Of a stretch of 64,000 nt of DNA, positions 7,798 to 16,354 are shown piece by piece; within the stretch, counting starts at the first letter, position 1, and each line of letters begins with the position of its first letter. The notes under the pieces were generated by a model. The model searched no databases and was not told the origin of the DNA. It was given only the letters and a program-made list of their open reading frames with translations. This stretch comes from Bradyrhizobium sp. WBAH42 (GTDB lineage Bacteria; Pseudomonadota; Alphaproteobacteria; Rhizobiales; Xanthobacteraceae): assembly GCF_024585265.1 (NCBI RefSeq), contig NZ_CP036533.1, positions 5,527,001 to 5,591,000 on the forward strand, in the 5' to 3' direction. A program made the translations under genes and the position numbers.

Positions 7798-8073
7798 CCG
7801 GGCTAAAGGTTGCGGGCCGAGGCCCAGGCTTCCGTTCAACTCAACGCACCCTTACCCGTATAGAGAAAAATCGCGGTGGCCGTCTAGCGCGCGTCGTCAT
7901 AAACCCGCGCCGCAGTTGGAACGCGGATAAGGTCCGCTGTGCTCCTGATAGCCGCCCAGAAGCCGGCGTCACCAGACGTCAGAGTTGGGCCAACGGCGAT
8001 CATGGCGCCCGACCGCATGGCAGGCTAGTTGTTATAGAGTCCTCGCCTTAGGGGCAGCTTGGAGAATTGCACG

Positions 8074-8643
8074 TTGACACGATCCAGAAGGTCGATCGTC
8101 GCTTTAGGAATCTTTCTGGCGTCGGTGGGCGCCGTGGTGCTCGGGCGTATGGCCTATGTCGAGGCGTTCGGCAGCGATGAGATGGATTACCGCGGCGAGA
8201 AGATCCGGCTGTCAAAGAAGTATGTCGATTACGACGACTACAAGAACGATCCCGCCAACCTTGCAGCATCGGAAATTCCGCGCGTCGAGAAGCTGATGAC
8301 AGATGCGAAGGTTGGCCCGCTTTTCGCGGACTGGCACGACGTCGCGCGTCAGCTCAGCAATATCAAGGTTCCGGGCTACGGCATGGGAAGCGCTGACGAC
8401 GTGGTCGCCGTTGGACGAGAGTTTGCCGTCCGCTTTATGGAAATCCCGCAAGTCGCCAAGGAACGCTATTTCGTTCTGGAAAAGCTGGAAGGGGGGAGGT
8501 TTCGTCTGGCTGATGATTTTGTGGCGCCGCGCGACCCTGGGTCGGCCTTTGCGCGGATATCCTCCATTCGCCTCGCTGACGACAGACTGATTTATGCCGA
8601 CCGCAATGGCAGGGTTGTCCGCGAGACGCCCGTGGCACGCTAA
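8074..8643 (+). CDS. Membrane-anchored hypothetical protein
   Basis: A 189-residue protein of unknown function. It has a basic start (MTRSRRS), one hydrophobic segment (IVALGIFLASVGAVVLGRMAYV, residues 8-29) and then a polar, Asp/Tyr-rich periplasmic or extracytoplasmic part with YRGEKIRLSKKYVDYDDYK. I recognise no domain. The start is taken as the TTG at 8074 because GGAG at 8061-8064 lies 9 bases upstream; an in-frame TTG at 8059 would add five residues. It stands alone and no operon partner is visible. Confidence 0.6.
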   Translation: MTRSRRSIVALGIFLASVGAVVLGRMAYVEAFGSDEMDYRGEKIRLSKKYVDYDDYKNDPANLAASEIPRVEKLMTDAKVGPLFADWHDVARQLSNIKVPGYGMGSADDVVAVGREFAVRFMEIPQVAKERYFVLEKLEGGRFRLADDFVAPRDPGSAFARISSIRLADDRLIYADRNGRVVRETPVAR

Positions 8644-8682
8644 GGCGCCGACTTTCATTCCATCTGCCGCTCACCAGGACTA

Positions 8683-8810
8683 GAGTCCGCTTAGGGTCAA
8701 TCGCGAGGTTTTGGCCCGGTTTACGTTAGGTCCGATCTACCCCTTACAGCCGACATATCCTCGGCCGTGGGGATGCGGCAGCGACGGGCCAACAGCCGAC
8801 ATCGCGCCGG
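8683..8810. repeat. Degenerate interspersed repeat remnant
   Basis: Non-coding sequence with the string TCCGCTTAGGGTCAATCGCG followed by TTTTGGCCCGG, AGGTCCGATCTACCCC and CAGCCGACAT. It resembles a degenerate intergenic repeat widespread in Bradyrhizobium that carries TCCGCT..GGGTCAA blocks. Similar wording recurs near 13283-13312 in this window. The identification is by recognition only. Confidence 0.4.
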
Positions 8811-8825
8811 TGTCGGAATTACGAA

Positions 8826-8856
8826 AGAGGCCGCCCGATTGAGGTGGCCTCTTTTT
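8826..8856. terminator. Intrinsic terminator, likely bidirectional
   Basis: A 10-bp stem (AGAGGCCGCC at 8826-8835, GGTGGCCTCT at 8843-8852, one G-T pair) with a 7-base loop is followed on the plus strand by four further T. On the minus strand the stem is followed by a short T run, so it can also end the cupin transcript at 8876. Confidence 0.75.
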
Positions 8857-8875
8857 ATGCTTCGGCGCTTCGTTT

Positions 8876-9328
8876 TTACTTCTTGCGCGGATCGTCGGCT
8901 GGATCGATGAACACGATGCCCCCCGGCCCGGTGAATACAATTTGGACCATCGTTTCTTCGTTTGTCGTCCATACATAATGGGGGTGCTTTGCCGGCAGCG
9001 CGAAGACGGAGCCCGGCTTCAATATCTCGCCTTTCGAGGGATCAAACCTTTCCCCCATGGCGTTCCCAAAGCTGCCACTCATCACGGTGACGACCTCGGC
9101 ATAGGGATGAGTATGCGGCGGAACTTTATAATTCGGCGGGAATTTCACCCGCTGGACTATCGTCTCGGCCTTTGTTGGGTCACCGATCAAGATGGCGGTT
9201 TGCACGCCCCTGAAGACCGGATGCTCTATCCACGTCACCCCATCGGGCTTGACCACCTTCATCGCATCTTGAGCCATCGCAGAACTTGCCAACGCGATCA
9301 AAGTGGCAGCGACAAAGGACTTGTTCAT
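8876..9328 (-). CDS. Secreted cupin-domain protein
   Basis: A 150-residue protein with a cleavable signal peptide (MNKSFVAATLIALASSAMAQ, residues 1-20) and a single cupin barrel. The metal-binding cupin motif is seen as PPHTHPYAEVVTVMSG (about residues 70-85; His-X-His and Glu), and the second motif includes AKHPHYVWT. The periplasmic function is unknown; related small cupins bind a metal and a small ligand. The start is the ATG at 9328, which is preceded by an excellent GAGGAGG ribosome site. It ends at the terminator 8826-8856. Confidence 0.8.
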   Translation of the reverse strand: MNKSFVAATLIALASSAMAQDAMKVVKPDGVTWIEHPVFRGVQTAILIGDPTKAETIVQRVKFPPNYKVPPHTHPYAEVVTVMSGSFGNAMGERFDPSKGEILKPGSVFALPAKHPHYVWTTNEETMVQIVFTGPGGIVFIDPADDPRKK

Positions 9329-9879
9329 CCTAACCTCCTCCCAATATTGCGGAGCTGGAAGGCCCAATAGGATACAGCAAAAATACTCAGACTGAACCGC
9401 ATAAAATTCATTTTTGCATGGGCTTGAATCGTCCATCGCAAACCAAGTCCGAATTGGGTCACAAGCAGCGGTCATGGCGGGCACGGCCCTGCGACCGGTC
9501 TGCCGCCGATAGCCAACGCGGCAAAGGCCCGCCACTTTGCTCGGCAACGGGCCAGAAGCTGAAGCCGCGTCCTCGCGCAATTTGGTTAGTTGGATCATGA
9601 TTAGTTTAGTATGCAGGACCTCAAAAGGTCGCGGCGATCGCAGGCTCCATACTCAGAACCGTGAACCGGGAAGAAATTGCTCGTTTCCATGCTGAGCTCG
9701 GTCTGAGCGCGAACGAGCATCAACACGGGCGCGCATTCGCGCTCTTTCCATGTCCCAGACAAACCTCGGTCAGTCCGGCTGACGCGTTTCAATTTAGCGG
9801 CAACGAATGTTAGAGCTCAGTTTGGCGCTGCGGTCTGATCCATTGTAGAATATGGTGGGTTGGTGGGCCGTGGTGCGGC
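9329..9879. other. Non-coding region between the cupin and cyclase genes
   Basis: These ~550 bases hold no supportable gene; short open frames lack ribosome sites and family resemblance. The segment near 9455-9580 (AATTGGGTCACAAGCAGCGG and following) resembles the degenerate repeat remnants at 8683 and 13206. The promoters of both divergent genes must lie here, but I could not place them. Confidence 0.4.
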
Positions 9880-11676
9880 ATGGTGCATGAGCGGGTCCGA
9901 GTCGAGCGTAGATTATCGGCGATCTTGGCCGCCGACGTGGCTGGCTATTCTCGGCTCATGCATAATGACGAAGAGGCGACCCACGCCAAGCTGACAGCAC
10001 TCTTCGCCGGAGGTGTTGAGCCCGCAATTGCGGAGCACGGCGGCCGCATCGTGAAGAACACCGGCGACGGGTTTTTGGCGGAGTTTCCAAGTGCGGTCGA
10101 AGCGGTGCGGGCTGCCATGCAGTTCCAGTCCCGCATCAACGAACTTACCAGCGACGATGCAGAGGACAGGCGCATTCTCTTCCGTGTGGGGCTCAATATC
10201 GGCGACATCATCGTCGAATCCCATGACATCTTTGGGGACGGCGTCAACATCGCGGCACGGCTCGAGAGCATCGCCGAACCCGGCGGCATCTGCATCTCTC
10301 AGACGGTCTTCAATCACGCGCGCGACAAGGTGTCTTTCGACGTCGAGGAAGCGGGCGAGAAAACTCTCAAGAACATCGCCCGGCCCGTCCACGTTTACCG
10401 CATCATCATCGACCCAGGCCCGCGGACCGCAACGCTCAAACGCGGGGTTCCGGCGCTCGCGTTGCCTGACAAACCCTCTGTCGCCGTGCTGCCGCTGACC
10501 AATATGAGCGGCGACCCCGAACAGGAATTCGTTTCCGACGGTATTGCCGAAGATGTGATCACGGCGCTATCGCGCTATCCCTCGTTGTTCGTCATCGCTC
10601 GGAACTCGTCGTTCACTTACAAAGGGCGAGCGGTTGATGTGAGACAGGTCGGGCGCGAGCTTGGCGTCCGCTACGTGCTCGAAGGTAGTGTGCGCAAGGC
10701 CGGCAGCCGGATCCGCGTGACCGCGCAGCTCATAGAGGCGGCGACCAGCAATCATGTCTGGGCCGAGCGCTACGACCGCGACCTCGCTGATGTTTTCGCC
10801 GTGCAGGATGAGCTTACCGAAGCGGTGACGACTGCGATCGCCCCCGCCATTGCGGACGCCGAACTCCGACGCGCCATGCGCAGGCCGCCGGGGAGCCTTG
10901 ATGCCTGGGCAGCCTATCAGCGCGGCCTGTGGCATCTGAGCAAAGCGACCGCAGACGACGATGAGATCGCGGAGAACTTCTTCAGACAGGCGATCGATCT
11001 CGACCCGACCTTCGGCGGCAGCTACAGCGCGCTCGGTCTCTACCAGCTGCAAGCGGCCGCGCTTTACCAGAAGATGGAACTGCGGGATGCGCAACGCTCG
11101 GCGGAGGCCTTGGCCCGCCGGGCGGTCGCGCTGGATGGCGCCGATGCGGAGGCCCGTTCGTGCCTTGGCTGGGCCTTGCAAGCCCGCGGCGAGGCTGAAG
11201 ATGCGTTGGCGGAGATCGAGCGAGCTCTCTCCATGAGTCCAAATCTCGCGATCGCGCATGGCCATCGAGGCGCGACATTGATCTTTGCCGGCCGGCCCAA
11301 GGAGGGGGTCATGGCTCTCAACGCGTGTATCAGGCTCGATCCCCGCGACCCCTATCTGGCAGTCCGCTTGTTGCACATTGCATGCGGTTTATATTTCTGC
11401 GGCGAATACGAGGCTTCGATTGAGGCAGCAAAACGTCTGATCCGGTCGTATTCCGATTTTCCGATGATCTACCGCTGGACCGCGGCGGCGCTGGGCCAGC
11501 TTGGCCGCGCGGCGGAAGCGAAGGAAGAACTGGAAAAGGCCATCTCGCGCGCACCGGGAGCATTCGACATGTATGTCCGCAACAGAGCTCCGTGGTTTCG
11601 GCCAGAAGACCACGCGCATCTCGTCGACGGTTTGCGTAAGGCCGGCTGGAGGCAATGGGAGAACAAGGGACGATGA
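9880..11676 (+). CDS. Class III adenylate/guanylate cyclase with TolB-like and TPR regions
   Basis: A 598-residue protein in three parts. Residues 10-185 are a class III nucleotide cyclase domain: metal-binding aspartates D19 (ILAADVAGYSRLM) and D63 (NTGDGFLAEF), and the transition-state pair N123 and R127 in GDGVNIAARLES. Residues ~205-325 carry a TolB-like segment (KPSVAVLPLTNMSGDPEQEF, then DVITALSRYPSLFVIARNSS), typical of rhizobial cyclases. Residues ~345-590 contain TPR-like helices, including FFRQAIDLDPTFGGSYSALG and EIERALSMSPNLAIAHGHRG. No membrane segment is obvious. It probably makes cAMP in response to a signal read by the C-terminal part (inference). The gene stands alone. Confidence 0.88.
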   Translation: MVHERVRVERRLSAILAADVAGYSRLMHNDEEATHAKLTALFAGGVEPAIAEHGGRIVKNTGDGFLAEFPSAVEAVRAAMQFQSRINELTSDDAEDRRILFRVGLNIGDIIVESHDIFGDGVNIAARLESIAEPGGICISQTVFNHARDKVSFDVEEAGEKTLKNIARPVHVYRIIIDPGPRTATLKRGVPALALPDKPSVAVLPLTNMSGDPEQEFVSDGIAEDVITALSRYPSLFVIARNSSFTYKGRAVDVRQVGRELGVRYVLEGSVRKAGSRIRVTAQLIEAATSNHVWAERYDRDLADVFAVQDELTEAVTTAIAPAIADAELRRAMRRPPGSLDAWAAYQRGLWHLSKATADDDEIAENFFRQAIDLDPTFGGSYSALGLYQLQAAALYQKMELRDAQRSAEALARRAVALDGADAEARSCLGWALQARGEAEDALAEIERALSMSPNLAIAHGHRGATLIFAGRPKEGVMALNACIRLDPRDPYLAVRLLHIACGLYFCGEYEASIEAAKRLIRSYSDFPMIYRWTAAALGQLGRAAEAKEELEKAISRAPGAFDMYVRNRAPWFRPEDHAHLVDGLRKAGWRQWENKGR

Positions 11677-12218
11677 ATGTCGCCTCGGGGTCACGAGCGC
11701 TAGTCTGGACCTGAGCCGACGACTTCCGGTTCAGCCCTGTCTCCGGACGTGCCCCATGCCGCGCAAACCGTCGCGAACGGCCACAAGCTGAACCCAAGTC
11801 GATAACATGCGGTCACCGCTTTCACGACGGTAATCTATTCATAACTGGGGCAGGCGCCCGGCAGGGGACGAACAATTGCGACTGGGGCCAACCGAGACTC
11901 GTCACTTAATCGTGTTGGCGCGAGTGCTGTACGTAATCCGACCTTCGGCGTCGGCTGGAAGGCGACTCCGCAACCGCGCCTTGACTATTTCGATGCTGTC
12001 CGCTGACAGCAGCAGGCCTAAGCAGCGTCGAGGTTAGGTTCTCACACAGCCTGGGCCCTGCCAACTTGGTGGCGTGAATTTGTGATGTTCGCTATTCCGG
12101 CTGTCACGACCACAGGAATTTTAGCTGTCCTTTGACGAGCGAACGCCCCAAAACTCCAATTGCAATGGCGTTCGCTGCCTCTTACCCTTGTCAAGAAAAC
12201 AACCGGGGAGGATACACC
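11677..12218. other. Non-coding region before the extradiol dioxygenase gene
   Basis: About 540 bases with no recognisable gene. The part up to about 12010 contains short phrases of the degenerate repeat type (for example GCTGAACCCAAGTC and CTGTCCGCTGACAGCAGC). The last 100 bases are less GC-rich and presumably contain the promoter of the gene at 12219. No terminator or operator was clear. Confidence 0.35.
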
Positions 12219-13205
12219 ATGGAAATCCAGGCCTTCGGTTATCTCGGCGTCGGCGCGTCGAACCTCGATGATTGGGCCGCATTCGCCGCATCAAACATTG
12301 GCATGCAGGCTGTGGACCGCGCCAGCTCTATGCGTGCCTTCCGTATGGACGACCGCAAACAGCGCCTGTTCATCGACCGAGCCATTGAGCCAGGCGCTCA
12401 GGTCTTCGGCTGGGAAGTCGCCAATGCCACGGCTCTCGACTCACTCGCTGCCCGCCTCGAAACCGCTGGCGTAGCCGTGAAGCGCGAACCCGCAGAGCTG
12501 GCGGACCAGCGCTGTGTGACGGACCTGATCTCCTTTGCCGATCCCGCCGGCAATCGTTTGGAAGCTTTCCATGGCGCCCAGGTAGCTGACACGGCCTTTA
12601 AGCCTGGCCGCGACGTCTCCGGCTTCCGTACCGGTCCGCTAGGCATGGGCCACACCCTTCTGACATTCCCAGACATCGATGTCGCCCTGGCCTTCTACAA
12701 GGACCTGCTGGGGTTTCGCATTAGCGACTTCATGGTTGCTCCGCTGAAGGCTTACTTCATGCATGTCAACGCACGCCACCACAGCGTGGCTCTCGTGGCC
12801 GCGCCAGTGCGCAGCATGCATCACCTGCTTGTCGAATATTATCTGCTCGACGACGTCGGTCAGGGGTATGACCTGCTACAGGGCAGCCCGCAGAAAGTTG
12901 TCGCCACTCTCGGCCGCCACCCGAATGATCTCATGACGTCGTATTACATGCGTACTCCGTCAGAGATCTACGTGGAGTGCGGCTGGGGCGGCAAGGAGGT
13001 CGATGACACAACGCCGCCGGTGGAGATGACCAGTGTCGGTAGCTTCTGGGGCCACAAGGGCCTATTTGAAGATATTGGCGCGCCTCCCTCGGCCGCGCCG
13101 GAGATCGGTCCACGTCGCGCCCCTGTTCAGGTAATGGAAGGCAACTACGAACGCATGGCGGGCACCTGTCCGTGGTGGGATGCGATACGCGGGAAGGCCC
13201 GCTAA
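12219..13205 (+). CDS. Type I extradiol ring-cleavage dioxygenase (BphC-like)
   Basis: A 328-residue two-domain vicinal-oxygen-chelate protein like 2,3-dihydroxybiphenyl 1,2-dioxygenase. These enzymes cleave a catechol ring next to the hydroxyl pair using Fe(II). The N-terminal domain spans ~1-130 and the catalytic domain ~140-290. The three iron ligands are all present: H145 (GMGHTLLTF), H188 (ARHHSVAL) and E253 (IYVECGW). The acid-base region GRHPNDLMTSYYMRTPSEI (232-250) matches the GRHTND-type block of BphC. The start is the ATG at 12219 with GGGGAG at 12205-12210. No ring hydroxylase, hydrolase or ferredoxin gene is nearby, so the substrate is unknown and the gene is an orphan of its pathway. 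Confidence 0.87.
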   Translation: MEIQAFGYLGVGASNLDDWAAFAASNIGMQAVDRASSMRAFRMDDRKQRLFIDRAIEPGAQVFGWEVANATALDSLAARLETAGVAVKREPAELADQRCVTDLISFADPAGNRLEAFHGAQVADTAFKPGRDVSGFRTGPLGMGHTLLTFPDIDVALAFYKDLLGFRISDFMVAPLKAYFMHVNARHHSVALVAAPVRSMHHLLVEYYLLDDVGQGYDLLQGSPQKVVATLGRHPNDLMTSYYMRTPSEIYVECGWGGKEVDDTTPPVEMTSVGSFWGHKGLFEDIGAPPSAAPEIGPRRAPVQVMEGNYERMAGTCPWWDAIRGKAR

Positions 13206-13513
13206 TTTCGTGCCCGGTGTTGAAAGCATTGCGGACCTCGATGTCTCAGTCGGTCAAAATGCGAAGAACTCAGGTCAGCAAATCTGGTCCGCTCTGGGTC
13301 AACGAGCGGACTACCGACCGCCAAGGCGCAACTTCGCCGATGGGCCACAAGGACATTCGAAAGGATGAGGGTCTCTAGCTGATGCGGCGTTACTCGTGAA
13401 GCTACGCCGATCTGACCGTCCTTTCGCCAACAATTATGGCAGCGCATAGCTGCCGCGCCGAGCGGACCTTCGACAGACGCGACGCAACTTCGAAGATGCA
13501 CCCGAAGCTATCG
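13206..13513. repeat. Interspersed repeat remnants, no gene
   Basis: Non-coding. The stretch 13240-13312 (CGGTCAAAATGCGAAGAACT, CAGCAAATCTGGTCCGCTCT, GGGTCAACGAGCGGAC) resembles an interspersed element common in Bradyrhizobium intergenic DNA, and the wording TCCGCT..GGGTCAA is shared with 8683-8810. The rest contains no readable signal. Boundaries are approximate and the identification is by recognition only. Confidence 0.45.
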
Positions 13514-13903
13514 TCAACTACTGGACTTTACTTCTGCAATCGCTTCAAGCAATCGCTCCGCTTCCGCGACGCTCTCCAGCTGCGCCGCCGTCCGGAGATA
13601 AGTGCGAGCGATGATGGTCAGTGTTTGGCGACGGGCCGCCGTCACCGCGAGTTCAGCCAGTTGTTCTGCCTCGGCAGCCTTGTCGCGGTATCGCTTTGCT
13701 TCGGCAATGCATTGATCCGATCGTCCTGCCGAAGCAAGTTCGCCGGTTATTAGGCATACACGACCCCGGCCTTCGGAGGTGGTAATTGCGCTGCTAGCAA
13801 GTGAGGTCGAAAGCAAGGCTGTGATCTTCGGAGGTGTTACGGAAGCGAACCTGCCGCAGGAACTTAAAAACTCGCGCCGATCGTCTTCTTCTGGAGAGGA
13901 CAT
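13514..13903 (-). CDS. Small hypothetical protein with Tat-like N-terminus
   Basis: A 129-residue protein. Its start, DDRREFLSSCGRFASVTPP (residues 7-25) followed by a hydrophobic LLSTSLASSA, is like the twin-arginine-type leaders of a small rhizobial family. The C-terminal part (AKRYRDKAAEAEQLAELA and RTYLRTAAQLESVAEAERLL, residues 68-120) resembles another widespread short rhizobial module of the form YRxxAxEAExLA...AxxLExxA. The protein may be a natural fusion, or the product of a deletion joining two such genes. Upstream is an AT-rich stretch (13910-13945, with a run of eight T) that could hold the promoter. No function can be given. Confidence 0.5.
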   Translation of the reverse strand: MSSPEEDDRREFLSSCGRFASVTPPKITALLSTSLASSAITTSEGRGRVCLITGELASAGRSDQCIAEAKRYRDKAAEAEQLAELAVTAARRQTLTIIARTYLRTAAQLESVAEAERLLEAIAEVKSSS

Positions 13904-14117
13904 TGCGGCTCCTATGATTTTTTTTGAAATATTTATTGGTCGATTAGAGAGTTAAGCAGCTCAATCAAGAAATGTAACTATATCCCATGTCGTATCGGAG
14001 ACCCGCCGCCGCGGGCATTGAAATTTTGACGAGGTCCGGTGCGAGTCATAAGCGGTGGTCGAAATGAGCACGGCGGCGCGTCCGGTTTCCCCCGGACAGC
14101 GGCCAACAGTGGGCATG

Positions 14118-14339
14118 CTAAATTTCTTCGACGACCTTGGCATCGAATTGCCTACCGCCACAGCAAACCGTTATCACGTCGCCCATGACGGCCGCAGCAC
14201 CTGGGAAATAGTTTGCATCCCGACCAAGTTCTTCGGTCACGATCTCCCCTGATTTGAGGAGAATTCGCTTGACCCAATATGGCAACTGGCAGTCCTCGCT
14301 TACGGCATCTATTGAGAGACCGAACAGACGAATACGCAA
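14118..14339 (-). CDS. Small hypothetical protein, possibly truncated
   Basis: A 73-residue frame starting at TTG (14339) and reading RIRLFGLSIDAVSEDCQLPY, then LKSGEIVTEELGRDANYFPG and GDVITVCCGGRQFDAKVVEE. The wording is protein-like and resembles a small rhizobial family whose members continue a further 10-20 residues after FxAKV, so this copy may be cut short. No good ribosome site is visible. It lies in a region rich in repeat remnants and could be a decayed gene. Confidence 0.35.
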   Translation of the reverse strand: MRIRLFGLSIDAVSEDCQLPYWVKRILLKSGEIVTEELGRDANYFPGAAAVMGDVITVCCGGRQFDAKVVEEI

Positions 14340-14352
14340 GATCAGCTTCGGG

Positions 14353-15381
14353 TCACGCCCCGGTCGAGACTAACCCCGTCCGCCCCGCAATCTCCTCGCT
14401 CCGCCAGCATCGCACCGCATGCCCATCGGGTCGCGTCTCCAGCGTTGGCCCTGGCTCGCTCCGGCACACCGCCTCCGCGTAGCGGCAGCGCGGGCTGAAG
14501 GCGCAGCCGTTCGGCGGGTTGAGCGGGTTGGGCAGGTCGCCGCCTGTCGTTGCCAGCGGGGCGTGGCGCAGCGGATCGGGGATGGCCGCGATCAGGGCCT
14601 GCGTGTAGGGGTGCGCGGGACGTTCGAAGATCTCGCGCCAATGGCCGTTCTCGACGATGCGGCCGAGATACATCACGGCGACGCGGTCGCTCATGTGCTC
14701 GACAACGCCGAGGTCGTGGCTGATCATGATGTAGGACAGGCCGAGCGTGTCCTTCAGCTCCAGCAGCAGATTGATGATCTGGGCGCGGATCGAGACGTCG
14801 AGCGCCGAGACCGGCTCGTCACAGATGACGATTTTGGGATTGAGGATCAGGGCGCGCGCGATGCCGATGCGCTGGCGCTGGCCGCCGGAGAATTCATGCG
14901 GATAGCGGTCGGCCTGCTCGGGGCGCAGGCCGACATGTTTGAGCATGGTCGCGACGCGGTCCTCGATCTCGCTCTTCGCGGTGACCCCGTGCACACGCAG
15001 GGGATCTTCAAGCGTGCGGCGAACGGTCTGGCGCGGATTGAGAGAGGCGTAGGGATCCTGGAACACGATCTGCACGATGCGGGCGAGCGCCTTGCGGTCG
15101 CCGGATTGCCGGTTCGTGACGACCTGCCCGTCCAGCACGATGCGGCCGCGCGTCGGCGCCAACAGGCCGAGGATCGAGAGCGCGACCGTCGACTTGCCCG
15201 AGCCGGATTCGCCGACGAGGCCGAGGCATTCGCCGCGCTTCAGTTTGAGGTCGACGCCGTCGACGGCGCGGAGCAGCCGACGGCCGCGGCCCAGCAGGCC
15301 GCCCCCGAGCGGAAAATGAACGGCGAGATCCTCCACGCTGAGGATCACGTCGTCATCCGCTCTCCCCCGCGGTTCATGCAT
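14353..15381 (-). CDS. Peptide ABC transporter ATPase (DppF/OppF type)
   Basis: A 342-residue ATP-binding subunit of a dipeptide/oligopeptide or nickel-type importer. Walker A is GLVGESGSGKSTVAL, the signature FSGGQRQRIGIARAL and Walker B KIVICDEPVSALDVS. The C-terminal oligopeptide-ABC extension is present (PNPLNPPNGCAFSPRCRYAE), with the cysteines seen in this family. The ATG at 15381 ([11 protein letters not shown]) overlaps the end of the partner ATPase gene by 8 bases, indicating translational coupling. It is the last gene of the five-gene operon that begins at 19736. Confidence 0.9.
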   Translation of the reverse strand: MHEPRGRADDDVILSVEDLAVHFPLGGGLLGRGRRLLRAVDGVDLKLKRGECLGLVGESGSGKSTVALSILGLLAPTRGRIVLDGQVVTNRQSGDRKALARIVQIVFQDPYASLNPRQTVRRTLEDPLRVHGVTAKSEIEDRVATMLKHVGLRPEQADRYPHEFSGGQRQRIGIARALILNPKIVICDEPVSALDVSIRAQIINLLLELKDTLGLSYIMISHDLGVVEHMSDRVAVMYLGRIVENGHWREIFERPAHPYTQALIAAIPDPLRHAPLATTGGDLPNPLNPPNGCAFSPRCRYAEAVCRSEPGPTLETRPDGHAVRCWRSEEIAGRTGLVSTGA

Positions 15382-16354
15382 GGTGGTGACACCGGACGAA
15401 ACCGCCCGCCTCCAGCCCATCCGTCTGCGGCGCGGTGGTTCGGCAAATTTCCGTCGCCTGCGCGCAACGCGGATTGAACCGGCAGCCATCCGGGAAACGC
15501 GTGATCGCCGGCACGACGCCCGCGATCTCCTTCAGGCGGCTGCGGCCGAGCGCTGCGCGGCTGCCAAGCCGCGGCAGGGAGTCGACCAGGCCCTGCGTAT
15601 AGGGATGGGACGGCGCGCGGAAGATGTCGTCCGAACCGCGCTCCTCGACGATGCGGCCGGCATACATGACGGCGACGCGGCGGCAGACATTGGCGACGAG
15701 GCCGAGGTCGTGGCTGATCATCAGGATCGCCGTTCCCCGCTCGGCGCACAGATTGCGCATCAGCTCGATGATCTCCGCCTGCACGGTGACGTCGAGCGCG
15801 GTGGTCGGCTCGTCAGCGATCAAGAGGTCCGGACCGCAGGCGAGCGCAATCGCGATCATCACGCGCTGGCGCATCCCGCCGGACAGCTGATGCGGATAGT
15901 CCTTCACGCGCCGCTCGGGTGCGGGGACGCGGACGCTCGCGAGCGCCTCGACCGCCAGCTGGTTGGCCTCCCGCCAGCTCTTGCCCTTGTGCAGCACGAA
16001 CATCTCGGCGATCTGCCGCCCCACCGGCGAGACCGGGTTCAGCGCCGTCATCGGCTCCTGGAAGATCATGGCGATGCGATTGCCGCGCAGCTGCCGTTGC
16101 CTGGCGGCCGACAGGTGCTGGACTTCCCGTCCCTCGAACCGGATGACGCCGCCGCCGATCGACAAGGGCGGCCGCAGCAAGCCGATCAAGGCAAGCGCGG
16201 TAATGCTCTTGCCGCAGCCGGACTCGCCGACGAGGCCGAACGTCTCGCCGCGATCGATGCGGAATGAAATGCCTTCGGCCGCCGCAACGCGCCTCGATCC
16301 GTCATCGAGATCGATGCGAAGATTCTCGACCTCGAGCAGCGGGCTGCCTGTCAT
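15374..16354 (-). CDS. Peptide ABC transporter ATPase (DppD/OppD type)
   Basis: A 326-residue ATP-binding subunit with Walker [16 protein letters not shown] (about residue 45), the peptide-ABC Q-loop region [11 protein letters not shown], signature [15 protein letters not shown] and Walker [15 protein letters not shown]. The C-terminal extension ends in [17 protein letters not shown] start it at the ATG 16354 ([12 protein letters not shown]), where family similarity begins; it overlaps the stop of the upstream permease gene by 4 bases. It forms a heterodimer with the product of the gene at 14353. Confidence 0.9.
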   Translation of the reverse strand: MTGSPLLEVENLRIDLDDGSRRVAAAEGISFRIDRGETFGLVGESGCGKSITALALIGLLRPPLSIGGGVIRFEGREVQHLSAARQRQLRGNRIAMIFQEPMTALNPVSPVGRQIAEMFVLHKGKSWREANQLAVEALASVRVPAPERRVKDYPHQLSGGMRQRVMIAIALACGPDLLIADEPTTALDVTVQAEIIELMRNLCAERGTAILMISHDLGLVANVCRRVAVMYAGRIVEERGSDDIFRAPSHPYTQGLVDSLPRLGSRAALGRSRLKEIAGVVPAITRFPDGCRFNPRCAQATEICRTTAPQTDGLEAGGFVRCHHHA

